Assembly (NCBI RefSeq): GCF_041734645.1
Contig: NZ_CP162010.1
Location: 1,736,001 to 1,800,000 of the forward strand
DNA: 64,000 nt
From: Rodentibacter sp901420285
GTDB taxonomy: Bacteria > Pseudomonadota > Gammaproteobacteria > Enterobacterales > Pasteurellaceae
Reading direction: 5' to 3'
Shown: piece by piece, positions 1-12,013 of the stretch
Position numbering within the stretch: position 1 is the first letter of the stretch
Layout: the number at the start of each line of letters is the position of its first letter
The notes under the pieces: model-generated
Seen by the model: only the letters and a program-made list of their open reading frames with translations
Databases searched by the model: none
What the model was told of the DNA's origin: nothing
Position numbers and translations under genes: made by a program

Positions 1-2073
<2,073 letters not shown>

Positions 2074-2349
2074 ATACAACCTCAAATGCTCTTCTTACGA
2101 TTTGCATTTAATAGCTATCTTTAATTCAACTAACACTCTTAAATTGCTTTTGTTCAATTCAGAGTTTTTAACAAAACATGTCGTTATTTTGTTTTACTCA
2201 GACTTTCTTTCGAAAATCTCTCGTTTTTAGCTTGTTTCCAATTTTTTAAAGAACAGTTTGATAAAATTTTTTAGTTATTATCGTTAAATAAACTTTTACT
2301 ATATTTTGAAACTTATAGTACATTTTAAAATTTACTTAACGATGATAAC

Positions 2350-2425
2350 TGGTGGAGATAAGCGGGATCGAACCGCTGACCTCCTGCGTGCAAGGCAGGC
2401 GCTCTCCCAGCTGAGCTATATCCCC
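2350..2425 (-). tRNA. tRNA-Ala (anticodon TGC)
   Basis: A 76-nt cloverleaf on the minus strand in the 16S-23S spacer. The acceptor stem starts GGGGATA and the encoded 3' end is CCA. The anticodon loop is CTTGCAC, giving anticodon TGC, and the T loop GTTCGATCC is intact. It follows tRNA-Ile, the usual Ile-Ala spacer of one class of gammaproteobacterial rRNA operons. Confidence 0.97.
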
Positions 2426-2468
2426 ATTTCATCATCACTACCGCTTCCACTTCACTCACTCGTCAGAG

Positions 2469-2545
<77 letters not shown>

Positions 2546-2622
2546 AAGGGTAGTTTCTTCTGCTCATTTGTCTACAATACACCAGACAATCTGTGTGAAC
2601 ACTCGCTGTCGCTCATTTTTGG

Positions 2623-4163
<1,541 letters not shown>

Positions 4164-4333
4164 AAGTTTAATCGCTCAATAAACTGCTTGCTAAAAGTTT
4201 TCGCTTCTCACTTATAAATTAAATTTAAAGTAAGTTTTATGAATTTCTAGTTAGCACCTATTAAGACTTCAAAATTAAAAATAGTTTTAAAACAAGTCAA
4301 TCAACAAGTGCCCACACAGATTGTCTGATTCGT

Positions 4334-4345
4334 TGTTAAAGAGCA
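4334..4345 (-). promoter_or_regulatory. boxA antitermination element of rRNA leader
   Basis: Minus strand reads TGCTCTTTAACA, the conserved boxA of gammaproteobacterial rRNA leaders. It recruits NusB-S10 and lets RNA polymerase pass Rho-dependent stops. It lies about 170 nt before 16S, between the leader hairpin and the mature rRNA. Confidence 0.85.
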
Positions 4346-4349
4346 AAAA

Positions 4350-4398
4350 ACAACGACGCATGTGTAAATTTGACTATTTCACAACCATGCGTCGTTGT
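4350..4398 (-). promoter_or_regulatory. rRNA leader hairpin at the transcript 5' end
   Basis: Perfect 13-bp inverted repeat: ACAACGACGCATG at 4350-4362 pairs with CATGCGTCGTTGT at 4386-4398, with a loop of about 23 nt. The predicted transcription start is near 4401, so this stem would form at the extreme 5' end of the rRNA precursor. Role inferred (5' stability, or spacing for the boxA antitermination complex). Confidence 0.6.
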
Positions 4399-4407
4399 GT
4401 GCCGCGT

Positions 4408-4435
4408 ATTATAGGAATTTTCGAACCTCACGCAA
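4408..4435 (-). promoter_or_regulatory. rRNA operon promoter
   Basis: Minus strand has TTGCGT at 4430-4435, a 16-bp spacer, and a perfect TATAAT at 4408-4413. A GC-rich discriminator (ACGCGGC) follows, typical of promoters under stringent control by ppGpp. No other promoter-like pair as good is seen upstream of 16S. Confidence 0.75.
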
Positions 4436-4487
4436 GCACTTTTTACAAAAAAATTTGATTTTTTTATTATTTGGCGATTCTTTCATC

Positions 4488-5069
4488 TCATTGGTTAAAG
4501 AATGCACAATCACTATTGCTCACTAAAGCTTTTATCACATCAGGTAAATCGACTATCGAATCCAGCACCGCATTGGCTAACCGTTCTCCCTCTTTTGTTA
4601 CCGGTTTTCCTGTTCTTACTAATACATTTATCTTCACTTTCGCATTAATCCCGGCTTTAATGTCCTCTATTTTATCGCCAACCATAATTGATTGCTGCGG
4701 ATCAATATTTAACGCTTTCATGGCATCTAGCAACATACCCGGTTTCGGCTTCCGACACGAGCAATCTTCTTTAAATTCCCCTTTTCCGTCGGGATGATGG
4801 GGGCAATAATAAATTCCATCAAAATCAACACCTTGTTCGGCCAATGACCAATCCATCCATTCGGTTAGCTGTAAAAATTGCGCTTCCGTAAAATAACCTC
4901 GGGCAATGCCGGATTGATTTGTTACCAAGACGAGTAAATACCCCATTTCTTTTAATTTTTTCAATGCATTAATGCTGCCTTCAATAAACTCAAAATCATC
5001 AATTTGATGAACGTATCCATGATCAATATTTATTGTTCCGTCACGATCTAAAAATATGGCCTTGTTCAT
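4488..5069 (-). CDS. gmhB: D-glycero-beta-D-manno-heptose 1,7-bisphosphate 7-phosphatase
   Basis: HAD-superfamily phosphatase that removes the C7 phosphate in ADP-heptose synthesis for the LPS inner core; cytoplasmic. The N-terminus has the catalytic DxDGT motif (FLDRDGTIN, about residues 5-13), followed by VTNQSGIARG, the zinc-site cysteines and histidines (YYCPHHPDGKGE, CSCRKPKPG) and the late VGDKIEDI acid motif. About 193 aa, family-typical. I chose the ATG at 5069; an upstream TTG five codons earlier adds only a non-conserved extension. It faces the rRNA operon and diverges from metNIQ, as at E. coli rrnH. One AGCACCGCATTG motif lies inside at 4564-4575. Confidence 0.93.
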   Translation of the reverse strand: MNKAIFLDRDGTINIDHGYVHQIDDFEFIEGSINALKKLKEMGYLLVLVTNQSGIARGYFTEAQFLQLTEWMDWSLAEQGVDFDGIYYCPHHPDGKGEFKEDCSCRKPKPGMLLDAMKALNIDPQQSIMVGDKIEDIKAGINAKVKINVLVRTGKPVTKEGERLANAVLDSIVDLPDVIKALVSNSDCAFFNQ

Positions 5070-5177
5070 TTTATTGTTTCTCAATTTGTTTTATAACGTG
5101 TGAAATTATCTCTATTATCCTTTTAATTGGCAATAATAAGTCATAACGGATCAATCTAAAAAGATGAACAATAACGG

Positions 5178-5208
5178 TTGACACGGCAGTCTAGACCTCT
5201 AGAATACA
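5178..5208 (+). promoter_or_regulatory. metNIQ promoter overlapped by MetJ-type met boxes
   Basis: TTGACA at 5178-5183, a 16-bp spacer, then TAGAAT at 5200-5205. The spacer and -10 are covered by tandem 8-bp met boxes: 5185-5192 matches AGACGTCT at 5 of 8 and 5193-5200 at 7 of 8. MetJ with S-adenosylmethionine would block RNA polymerase here. Box matches are read directly; MetJ control is inferred from the importer downstream. Confidence 0.75.
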
Positions 5209-5244
5209 AAGGCTATTTAAACTTTAACCAAGAATAGGGCTTAT

Positions 5245-6282
5245 ATGATTAAGCTAAGCAATATTACAAAAATCTTTACGCTCCCGGATAAAAAATTGAC
5301 CGCACTCGACAATGTATCGATGTCTATACCCAAGGGACAAATTTGCGGTGTGATAGGTGCCTCCGGTGCGGGCAAAAGTACTTTAATCCGTTGTGTAAAT
5401 TTATTAGAAAAACCTTCTTTCGGCAGCGTAGTCGTTGATGGTGTCGATTTGACCCAACTTTCCGAAGGCGAATTAGTGAAAGCTCGCCGTCAAATCGGCA
5501 TGATCTTTCAACATTTCAATTTACTAAGCTCGCGCACAGTATTTGAAAATGTTGCACTACCGTTAGAATTAGAAGGGACGCCCAAAACAAAAATTCAGGA
5601 AAAAACGACCGCACTTTTATCCCTTGTCGGCTTGAGCGATAAACAAGATATCTATCCGACCAACCTTTCCGGCGGGCAAAAACAGCGTGTAGCTATCGCC
5701 CGCGCTTTAGCGAGCGATCCAAAAGTCTTATTATGCGATGAGGCGACCAGCGCGCTTGATCCGGCGACGACACAATCGATCTTAAAATTATTGAAAGAAA
5801 TCAACCGCACTTTGGGCATCACGATCTTGCTCATCACCCATGAAATGGAAGTGGTAAAACAAATTTGTGATCAAGTGGCGGTGATCGACCAAGGTCGCTT
5901 AGTAGAGCAAGGTACAGTTGGCGAAATTTTCTCCAATCCGAAAACCGAGCTTGCGCAAGAATTTATTCGTTCCACTTTCCATATCAGCTTACCGGATGAA
6001 TATTTAGAAAACCTGACTGATACGCCAAAACACAGCAAAGCTTATCCTATTATCAAATTTGAATTTACTGGCCGTTCTGTGGATGCACCATTGCTTTCTC
6101 AAGCCTCAAAAAAATTTGGCGTAGAACTTAGTATTCTGACATCACAAATTGATTATGCCGGCGGGGTGAAATTCGGTTACACCATTGCAGAAGTGGAAGG
6201 CGGTGAAGACGCAATTACACAAGCCAAAGTTTATTTAATGGAAAACAACGTGCGCGTGGAGGTGCTCGGTTATGTTCAATGA
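5245..6282 (+). CDS. metN: Methionine ABC importer ATP-binding protein
   Basis: ATPase subunit of the MetNIQ D/L-methionine importer, at the inner face of the membrane. Walker A GASGAGKS is at residues 38-45, the signature LSGGQKQR near 140, Walker B LLCDEATSALD near 160 and the H-loop LLITHEM near 195. The last ~100 residues are a NIL domain, which binds methionine and inhibits transport. At 345 aa it has full family length. First gene of metNIQ; its 3' end overlaps metI by 11 bp. Two canonical uptake signals (ACCGCACTT) lie inside at 5608-5616 and 5804-5812. Confidence 0.97.
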   Translation: MIKLSNITKIFTLPDKKLTALDNVSMSIPKGQICGVIGASGAGKSTLIRCVNLLEKPSFGSVVVDGVDLTQLSEGELVKARRQIGMIFQHFNLLSSRTVFENVALPLELEGTPKTKIQEKTTALLSLVGLSDKQDIYPTNLSGGQKQRVAIARALASDPKVLLCDEATSALDPATTQSILKLLKEINRTLGITILLITHEMEVVKQICDQVAVIDQGRLVEQGTVGEIFSNPKTELAQEFIRSTFHISLPDEYLENLTDTPKHSKAYPIIKFEFTGRSVDAPLLSQASKKFGVELSILTSQIDYAGGVKFGYTIAEVEGGEDAITQAKVYLMENNVRVEVLGYVQ

Positions 6283-6961
6283 TTTCTGGGCAACATTTAG
6301 CCAGCAATTAACACCTCAAATGTGGAGTGTGGTGGCAACAGCAACATATGAAACCGTTTATATTAGTTTTGCCTCCACCTTACTTGCGGTGATCGTGGGC
6401 TTACCTGTGGGCGTATGGACATTCTTAACCGGCAAAAATGAAATTCTGCAAAATAACCGCACACACTTTGTCTTGAATACAATTATTAATATTGGGCGTT
6501 CAATTCCGTTCATTATTTTGTTATTAATTTTATTACCTGTAACACGTTTTATCGTGGGAACCGTGCTCGGAACCACTGCGGCGATTATTCCATTAAGCAT
6601 TTGTGCAATGCCTTTTGTGGCGCGTTTAACCGCTAATGCACTAATGGAAATTCCAAACGGTTTAACCGAAGCTGCACAAGCTATGGGCGCAACAAAATGG
6701 CAAATCGTACGGAAATTCTATTTGCCGGAAGCCTTACCAACGCTCATTAACGGCATTACTCTGACGCTCGTGACCTTAGTCGGCTACTCCGCGATGGCGG
6801 GCACACAAGGCGGCGGCGGTTTAGGTAGTCTTGCTATTAACTATGGCGTATACCGTAATATGCCTTATGTCACTTGGGTGGCGACCATTATTATTGTGCT
6901 ATTCGTGATGATTAGCCAAAAACTCGGCGATACACTTGCGAAAAAAGTGGATCATCGTTAA
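6272..6961 (+). CDS. metI: Methionine ABC importer permease
   Basis: Membrane subunit of MetNIQ. About five hydrophobic segments are visible, with the EAA coupling motif region (EAAQAMGATKWQIVRKFYLPEA, about residues 130-150, read in part) that docks on MetN. At 229 aa it is slightly longer than the E. coli protein (217 aa). It overlaps the end of metN by 11 bp, suggesting translational coupling, and is followed 35 bp later by metQ. Confidence 0.96.
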   Translation: MFNDFWATFSQQLTPQMWSVVATATYETVYISFASTLLAVIVGLPVGVWTFLTGKNEILQNNRTHFVLNTIINIGRSIPFIILLLILLPVTRFIVGTVLGTTAAIIPLSICAMPFVARLTANALMEIPNGLTEAAQAMGATKWQIVRKFYLPEALPTLINGITLTLVTLVGYSAMAGTQGGGGLGSLAINYGVYRNMPYVTWVATIIIVLFVMISQKLGDTLAKKVDHR

Positions 6962-6996
6962 TTCAAACACAACTTAACTAACAGAAAGGAAAACCT

Positions 6997-7821
6997 ATGA
7001 AATTAAAACACCTATTTACTGTGACAGCGATCGCATCAGCCCTTATTTTAACCGGCTGTAAAGAAGACAAAAAACCTGAAGCGGCAGCCGCCACACCACT
7101 TAAAATCAAAGTGGGCGTAATGTCCGGTCCAGAACACCAAGTGGCTGAAATCGCAGCGAAAGTCGCAAAAGAAAAATACGGTTTAGACGTTCAATTCGTT
7201 GAATTCAACGACTACGCATTACCAAATGAAGCAGTTTCTAAAGGAGATTTAGATGCCAACGCAATGCAACACAAGCCTTACTTAGATGAAGATACAAAAG
7301 CGAAAAACTTAACCAACTTGGTGATTGTAGGTAACACTTTCGTGTACCCGTTAGCCGGCTATTCTAAAAAAATTAAAAATGTCAGCGAATTACAAGACGG
7401 TGCAAAAGTCGTGGTTCCAAACGATCCGACAAACCGTGGCCGTGCATTAATTCTTCTTGAAAAACAAGGCTTGATTAAATTAAAAGATGCGAGCAACCTA
7501 CTTTCAACCGTATTAGACATTGTTGAAAATCCGAAAAATTTAAATATCACCGAAGTGGACACTTCCGTTGCTGCACGTGCATTAGATGATGTTGATTTAG
7601 CCGTAGTGAATAACACTTATGCTGGTCAAGTGGGTTTAAATGCGCAAGATAACGGCGTGTTTGTGGAAGATAAAGATTCCCCTTATGTCAATATTATCGT
7701 TGCGCGTACCGATAATAAAGACAGCAAAGCGGTACAAGATTTTGTGAAATCTTACCAAACCGAAGAAGTGTACGATGAAGCCAAAAAACACTTTAAAGAC
7801 GGCGTAGTAAAAGGTTGGTAA
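6997..7821 (+). CDS. metQ: Methionine-binding lipoprotein
   Basis: Substrate-binding component of MetNIQ. It has a lipoprotein signal peptide with lipobox LTGC (Cys21), followed by an NlpA-type binding domain (KVGVMSGPEHQ, VPNDPTNRGRALILLE). At 274 aa it has family length. A good ribosome binding site, AAAGGAAA, precedes the ATG. It closes the metNIQ operon and is followed by a clear terminator. Confidence 0.96.
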   Translation: MKLKHLFTVTAIASALILTGCKEDKKPEAAAATPLKIKVGVMSGPEHQVAEIAAKVAKEKYGLDVQFVEFNDYALPNEAVSKGDLDANAMQHKPYLDEDTKAKNLTNLVIVGNTFVYPLAGYSKKIKNVSELQDGAKVVVPNDPTNRGRALILLEKQGLIKLKDASNLLSTVLDIVENPKNLNITEVDTSVAARALDDVDLAVVNNTYAGQVGLNAQDNGVFVEDKDSPYVNIIVARTDNKDSKAVQDFVKSYQTEEVYDEAKKHFKDGVVKGW

Positions 7822-7844
7822 TTTCTCACCTTTTTCTTTTAATC

Positions 7845-7877
7845 AATCCCTTGGCTTAACGGCTAAGGGATTTTTAT
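7845..7877 (+). terminator. metQ terminator
   Basis: AATCCCTT at 7845-7852 pairs with AAGGGATT at 7865-7872, with a GC-containing inner stem, and runs into TTTTTATTTT. Rho-independent terminator 24 nt after metQ. Confidence 0.85.
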
Positions 7878-7900
7878 TTTGATAAGACAAATATAGCTTC

Positions 7901-7956
7901 CAATGCGGTGCCAAAACGGTAGTTCAATGTAACCTAGAGGATTTCAATGCGGTGCT
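7901..7956. repeat. Two copies of the CAATGCGGTGCT dispersed motif
   Basis: CAATGCGGTGCC at 7901-7912 (one mismatch) and CAATGCGGTGCT at 7945-7956 (exact), direct repeats 44 bp apart, between the converging metQ and rpsQ terminators. Members of the window-wide AGCACCGCATTG family. Confidence 0.8.
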
Positions 7957-7970
7957 GATGAATAGATACA

Positions 7971-8006
7971 AAAAAAGCCAACGGCATAAACCATTGGCTT
8001 TTTATT
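7971..8006 (-). terminator. S10 operon terminator
   Basis: On the minus strand AAAAAGCCAATGGT pairs with GCCGTTGGCTTTTTT across a short loop, with a terminal T run, 14-20 nt after rpsQ. The stem is also flanked by T-rich sequence on the plus strand, so it may work both ways. It separates the S10 operon from what would usually be the spc operon. Confidence 0.85.
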
Positions 8007-8019
8007 TTTACATCGTTAA

Positions 8020-8277
8020 TTAAGCGATAACCGCTTTTTCAACAACGCGAACTAAAGTCCAAGATTTGGTTTTCGACAGAGGGCGACATTCGCGGATCTC
8101 TACAATATCACCAACTTTGGCTTCATTATTCTCATCGTGTACATGTAATTTGGTTGTACGACGGATAAACTTACCGTATAACGGGTGTTTTACCTTACGT
8201 TCAATAGCAACAACGAAAGATTTTTCCATTTTGTCGCTAACAACTTTACCTTGTACGCTACGAATTTTATCAGTCAT
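8020..8277 (-). CDS. rpsQ: 30S ribosomal protein S17
   Basis: Primary 16S-binding protein with an OB fold. 85 aa, family length; conserved RSVQGKVVSDKMEKS at the start and VGDIVEIRECRPLSKTK near residue 55-70. Last gene of the S10 operon; its start overlaps the rpmC stop by one base. It is followed by a terminator rather than by rplN. Confidence 0.98.
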   Translation of the reverse strand: MTDKIRSVQGKVVSDKMEKSFVVAIERKVKHPLYGKFIRRTTKLHVHDENNEAKVGDIVEIRECRPLSKTKSWTLVRVVEKAVIA

Positions 8278-8468
8278 TACTCACCCGCCTTCTCGGTTAA
8301 TACAGTTTTCACACGTGCAATATCACGACGCACTTGTTTAGCCTGATGGGTTTGTTGAAGCTGACCGGTGGCTGTCTGCATACGCAACTTGAATTGTTCT
8401 CCCAAAAGGTTTAACAATTCAGCATTCAGCTCTTCAACACTTTTTGTACGTAAATCTTGAGCTTTCAT
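8277..8468 (-). CDS. rpmC: 50S ribosomal protein L29
   Basis: Small helical protein at the nascent-chain exit. 63 aa, with LRTKSVEELNAELLNLL and FKLRMQ characteristic of the family. It overlaps its neighbours rplP and rpsQ by one base on each side, a sign of tight translational coupling in the S10 operon. Confidence 0.97.
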   Translation of the reverse strand: MKAQDLRTKSVEELNAELLNLLGEQFKLRMQTATGQLQQTHQAKQVRRDIARVKTVLTEKAGE

Positions 8469-8878
8469 TACATCACCGTCTTAGTTACGAAAGTGGTTTT
8501 AACTGGCAATTTCGCCGCTGCTAATGCAAACGCGTTTCTTGCCACTTCTTCAGATACACCGTCCATTTCATAAAGCACTTTACCCGGTTGGATCAAGGCT
8601 ACCCAGTACTCAACGTTACCTTTACCTTTACCCATACGGACTTCTAATGGTTTTTCAGTGATCGGTTTATCTGGGAACACACGGATCCAGATTTTACCTT
8701 GACGTTTTACTGCACGTGACATTGCACGACGTGCTGCTTCGATTTGACGAGCGGTTAAACGACAACGACCGACTGCTTTTAAACCGTAAGTACCGAAGCT
8801 AACTTCCGTACCGCCTGCAATACCACGGTTACGGCCTTTGTGAACTTTACGGAATTTTGTACGTTTTGGTTGCAACAT
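8468..8878 (-). CDS. rplP: 50S ribosomal protein L16
   Basis: Organises the A-site tRNA region of the large subunit. 136 aa, full length; starts MLQPKRTKFRKVHKGRNRG and has the conserved ARRAMSRAVKRQGKIWIR stretch near residue 50-65. In the S10 operon between rpsC and rpmC. Confidence 0.98.
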   Translation of the reverse strand: MLQPKRTKFRKVHKGRNRGIAGGTEVSFGTYGLKAVGRCRLTARQIEAARRAMSRAVKRQGKIWIRVFPDKPITEKPLEVRMGKGKGNVEYWVALIQPGKVLYEMDGVSEEVARNAFALAAAKLPVKTTFVTKTVM

Positions 8879-8891
8879 TTAGCGTTTCTCC

Positions 8892-9599
8892 TTACTTACG
8901 ACCTTTACCGCGTGGCGCCTTTTTAGGCTTGTCGGCAGGTTGTTGTTCTGATTGCGCAACGGCAGCCATTCCACCAAGAATTTCACCTTTGAAGATCCAC
9001 ACTTTCACGCCAATCACGCCGTAAGTAGTGTGAGCTTCTGCAGTGTTATAATCAATGTCCGCACGAAGAGTATGGAGAGGTACTCGACCTTCACGATACC
9101 ATTCTGAACGTGCGATTTCCGCACCACCTAAACGACCGCTAACTTCAACTTTGATACCTTTGGCACCTAAACGCATTGCGCTTTGCACCGCACGTTTCAT
9201 TGCGCGACGAAACATTACGCGACGCTCTAATTGAGAAGCGATACCATCAGCAACTAATTTGGCATCTAATTCAGGTTTTTTCACTTCAGCGATGTTGATT
9301 TGAGCAGGAACACCGGCAATTTTAGACACCGCGTTACGCAATTTTTCAACATCTTCGCCTTTTTTACCAATTACGATACCGGGGCGAGCCGTATGAATGG
9401 TAACACGAATACTTTTAGCCGGACGCTCAATAGTAATACGTGAAACCGAAGCATTTGCTAATTCTTTATTTAAGAATTTGCGCACTTTGAAATCGCCTTC
9501 AAGATTGTCGGCGAAGTCTTGTGTATTCGCGAACCAAGTAGAGCTCCAAGGTTTAACAATACCTAAGCGAATACCATGTGGATGTACTTTTTGACCCAT
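8892..9599 (-). CDS. rpsC: 30S ribosomal protein S3
   Basis: Forms part of the mRNA entry channel and helicase. 235 aa; N-terminal MGQKVHPHGIRLG, KH domain with VIGKKGEDVE near residue 75, and a C-terminal domain with a basic tail ending in KAPRGKGRK. Follows rplV by 17 bp in the S10 operon. Confidence 0.98.
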   Translation of the reverse strand: MGQKVHPHGIRLGIVKPWSSTWFANTQDFADNLEGDFKVRKFLNKELANASVSRITIERPAKSIRVTIHTARPGIVIGKKGEDVEKLRNAVSKIAGVPAQINIAEVKKPELDAKLVADGIASQLERRVMFRRAMKRAVQSAMRLGAKGIKVEVSGRLGGAEIARSEWYREGRVPLHTLRADIDYNTAEAHTTYGVIGVKVWIFKGEILGGMAAVAQSEQQPADKPKKAPRGKGRK

Positions 9600-9616
9600 T
9601 GCTATTCCTCTACTTA

Positions 9617-9949
9617 TTAACGATCCGACACAACCACAGTAATGTGGCTAGTACGTTTTAAAATACGATCTGCACGACCTTTAGCACGTGGCATAACACG
9701 CTTCATGCTCGGACCTTCGTCAACGAAGATTTTAGCAACTTTAAGATCATCGATATCTGCACCGTCATTATGCTCTGCATTAGCAATAGCTGACTCTAAA
9801 ACTTTCTTCACTAAAGTCGCTGCTTTTTTGTTAGTGAAAGTTAAAATTTCTAATGCTTGTGCTACTTTTTTACCACGAATCAAATCGGCAACTAAGCGAG
9901 CTTTTTGGGCAGAAGTGCGAGCGTAACGATGTTTTGCAATAGTTTCCAT
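9617..9949 (-). CDS. rplV: 50S ribosomal protein L22
   Basis: Lines the peptide exit tunnel with an extended beta hairpin. 110 aa; starts METIAKHRYARTSAQKARL and ends with the hairpin residues MKRVMPRAKGRADRIL. No deletion of the kind linked to macrolide resistance is apparent in that loop. Lies 11 bp after rpsS. Confidence 0.98.
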   Translation of the reverse strand: METIAKHRYARTSAQKARLVADLIRGKKVAQALEILTFTNKKAATLVKKVLESAIANAEHNDGADIDDLKVAKIFVDEGPSMKRVMPRAKGRADRILKRTSHITVVVSDR

Positions 9950-9960
9950 CTCTTTACCTC

Positions 9961-10236
9961 TTATTTCTTAGCTTTCTTATCTGCCGCGTGACCGCGGTAC
10001 GTACGAGTCGGTGCAAATTCACCTAATTTATGGCCGATCATTTCATCAGATACATAAACAGGAACGTGCTGACGACCATTATGGACTGCGATGGTCAATC
10101 CGATCATTGATGGAATGATCATTGAACGACGGGACCAAGTTTTAATTGGTTTTTTATCCCCGCTTTCCACCGCCTTCTCTACCTTCTTCAACAAGTGTAG
10201 GTCAAGGAAAGGACCCTTCTTGAGAGAACGTGGCAT
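9961..10236 (-). CDS. rpsS: 30S ribosomal protein S19
   Basis: Head protein of the small subunit, complexed with S13. 91 aa; starts [12 protein letters not shown] and has [16 protein letters not shown] near residue 70. Follows rplB by 24 bp. Confidence 0.98.
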
Positions 10237-10260
10237 GGTTAATCCTCTTAATTAAATCTA

Positions 10261-11082
10261 TTATTTGCCACGACGACGTACGATATATTTATCAGTACGT
10301 TTGTTGTGACGAGTTTTCTTACCTTTAGTTTGAACGCCCCAAGGAGTTACTGGGTGTTTACCAAAGTTACGACCTTCACCACCACCGTGTGGGTGATCTA
10401 CTGGGTTCATTGCAGTACCACGAACTGTAGGACGAACGCCTCTCCAGCGATTAGCACCAGCTTTACCCAATACGCGAAGCATATGTTCTGAGTTACCGAC
10501 TTCACCAATTGTCGCAACACATTCCGCCAATACTTTACGCATTTCACCTGAACGTAAACGTAAAGTAACATAGTTGCCTTCACGCGCGATAATTTGTACA
10601 TATGCACCGGCAGAACGAGCGATTTGACCGCCTTTACCCGGTTTTAATTCAACGTTGTGCACGGTAGAACCAACCGGAATGTTACGCATAGGTAACGCGT
10701 TACCCACCTTAATTGGTGAGTTTACACCAGCTTGGATTTGATCCCCCACCGACAAACCTTTAGGCGCTAAGATGTAACGGCGTTCACCGTCTTTATAAAG
10801 CACCAACGCGATGTTAGCAGAACGATTCGGATCATATTCTAAACGCTCAACAACACCCGGAATGTCTAACTTATTACGTTTAAAATCAATTAAACGATAG
10901 TGCTGTTTGTGACCACCACCGATGTGACGAGTAGTAATACGACCATAGTTGTTACGACCACCGGTTTTAGATTTACTATCTAGAAGTGGTGCGTAAGGTT
11001 TACCCTTGTGTAATTCAGGGTTCACGATTTTAACAACGTGACGACGACCAGCGGAGGTCGGCTTACATTTAACGATAGCCAT
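10261..11082 (-). CDS. rplB: 50S ribosomal protein L2
   Basis: Core large-subunit protein near the peptidyl transferase centre. 273 aa, the family length. Visible signature GTAMNPVDHPHGGGEG near residue 222-237 contains the conserved histidine H229-type site. Follows rplW by 17 bp. Confidence 0.98.
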   Translation of the reverse strand: MAIVKCKPTSAGRRHVVKIVNPELHKGKPYAPLLDSKSKTGGRNNYGRITTRHIGGGHKQHYRLIDFKRNKLDIPGVVERLEYDPNRSANIALVLYKDGERRYILAPKGLSVGDQIQAGVNSPIKVGNALPMRNIPVGSTVHNVELKPGKGGQIARSAGAYVQIIAREGNYVTLRLRSGEMRKVLAECVATIGEVGNSEHMLRVLGKAGANRWRGVRPTVRGTAMNPVDHPHGGGEGRNFGKHPVTPWGVQTKGKKTRHNKRTDKYIVRRRGK

Positions 11083-11099
11083 TCTCTATTTTCCTCCGA

Positions 11100-11399
11100 T
11101 TACTCTGCACTGTCCACGAAGTCCAAGTTTTGGCCTTCGGCTAAAGTTACATAAGCTTTTTTCCAGTCGCTACGGCGACCCATTTTGTTACCACGGCGTT
11201 TAGTTTTACCTTTCACAACCACAGTACGCACTGAGTCAACTTTTACTTCAAATAATTGAGCAACCGCAGCAGCAATTTCAGCTTTATTTGCATCTAAAGC
11301 AACTTTAAGTACAACAGTGTTAGATTTTTCAGCATTGTTAGTTGCTTTTTCAGAGATGTGCGGTGCACGAAGCACGCTCAGCAAACGTTCTTGACTCAT
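11100..11399 (-). CDS. rplW: 50S ribosomal protein L23
   Basis: Exit-tunnel protein that docks trigger factor and SRP. 99 aa; starts MSQERLLSVLRAPHISEKA and carries the basic loop KGKTKRRGNKMGRRSDWKKA. Its ATG overlaps the rplD stop by 4 bp (ATGA type). Confidence 0.98.
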   Translation of the reverse strand: MSQERLLSVLRAPHISEKATNNAEKSNTVVLKVALDANKAEIAAAVAQLFEVKVDSVRTVVVKGKTKRRGNKMGRRSDWKKAYVTLAEGQNLDFVDSAE

Positions 11400-11998
11400 G
11401 CTAAGATCTCCTCAATTTGTTTCACAGCATCAACAGTAACGATCACTTTATCGAAAGCGATTAAGCTCACCGGATCGATACCTTGCACATCACGTACGTC
11501 AACTTTATATAAGTTACGTGCAGCTAAGAATAGATTTTCATCTAAGCTTGCTGTGATAATTAACGCATCTTCAACTGCTAAATCTTTTAATTTTTGTACT
11601 AAAACTTTGGTTTTTGGTGTATCAATTTCGAATTTTTCAACAACAACCAAACGCTCTTGACGAACTAATTCGGAAAGAATGCTTTTGATAGCACCGCGGT
11701 ACATTTTCTTATTCACTTTTTGGCTGTGATCTTGTGGTTTAGCCGCAAAGGTTGTACCACCAGAACGCCAAATTGGCGATTTAATATCACCGGAACGAGC
11801 TCGACCTGTACCTTTTTGACGCCAAGGTTTTTTACCCGAACCAGACACTTCAGCACGAGTTTTTTGCGCACGAGTACCTTGACGCGCACCTGCCGCATAA
11901 GCAACAACAACCTGGTGGATCAATGCTTCGTTAAACTCACGTCCGAAGGTAGTTTCAGATACAGTTAGTGCATTTGCACCTACAACTTGTAATTCCAT
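11396..11998 (-). CDS. rplD: 50S ribosomal protein L4
   Basis: Assembly protein that also lines the exit tunnel and, in enterobacteria, represses its own S10 operon at the leader. 200 aa; the tunnel loop with KPWRQKGTGRARSGD is near residue 57-71. The S10 leader here has hairpins consistent with L4 control, but the equivalence to E. coli is inferred. Confidence 0.98.
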   Translation of the reverse strand: MELQVVGANALTVSETTFGREFNEALIHQVVVAYAAGARQGTRAQKTRAEVSGSGKKPWRQKGTGRARSGDIKSPIWRSGGTTFAAKPQDHSQKVNKKMYRGAIKSILSELVRQERLVVVEKFEIDTPKTKVLVQKLKDLAVEDALIITASLDENLFLAARNLYKVDVRDVQGIDPVSLIAFDKVIVTVDAVKQIEEILA

Positions 11999-12013
11999 CT
12001 CTATCTCCTAGAC

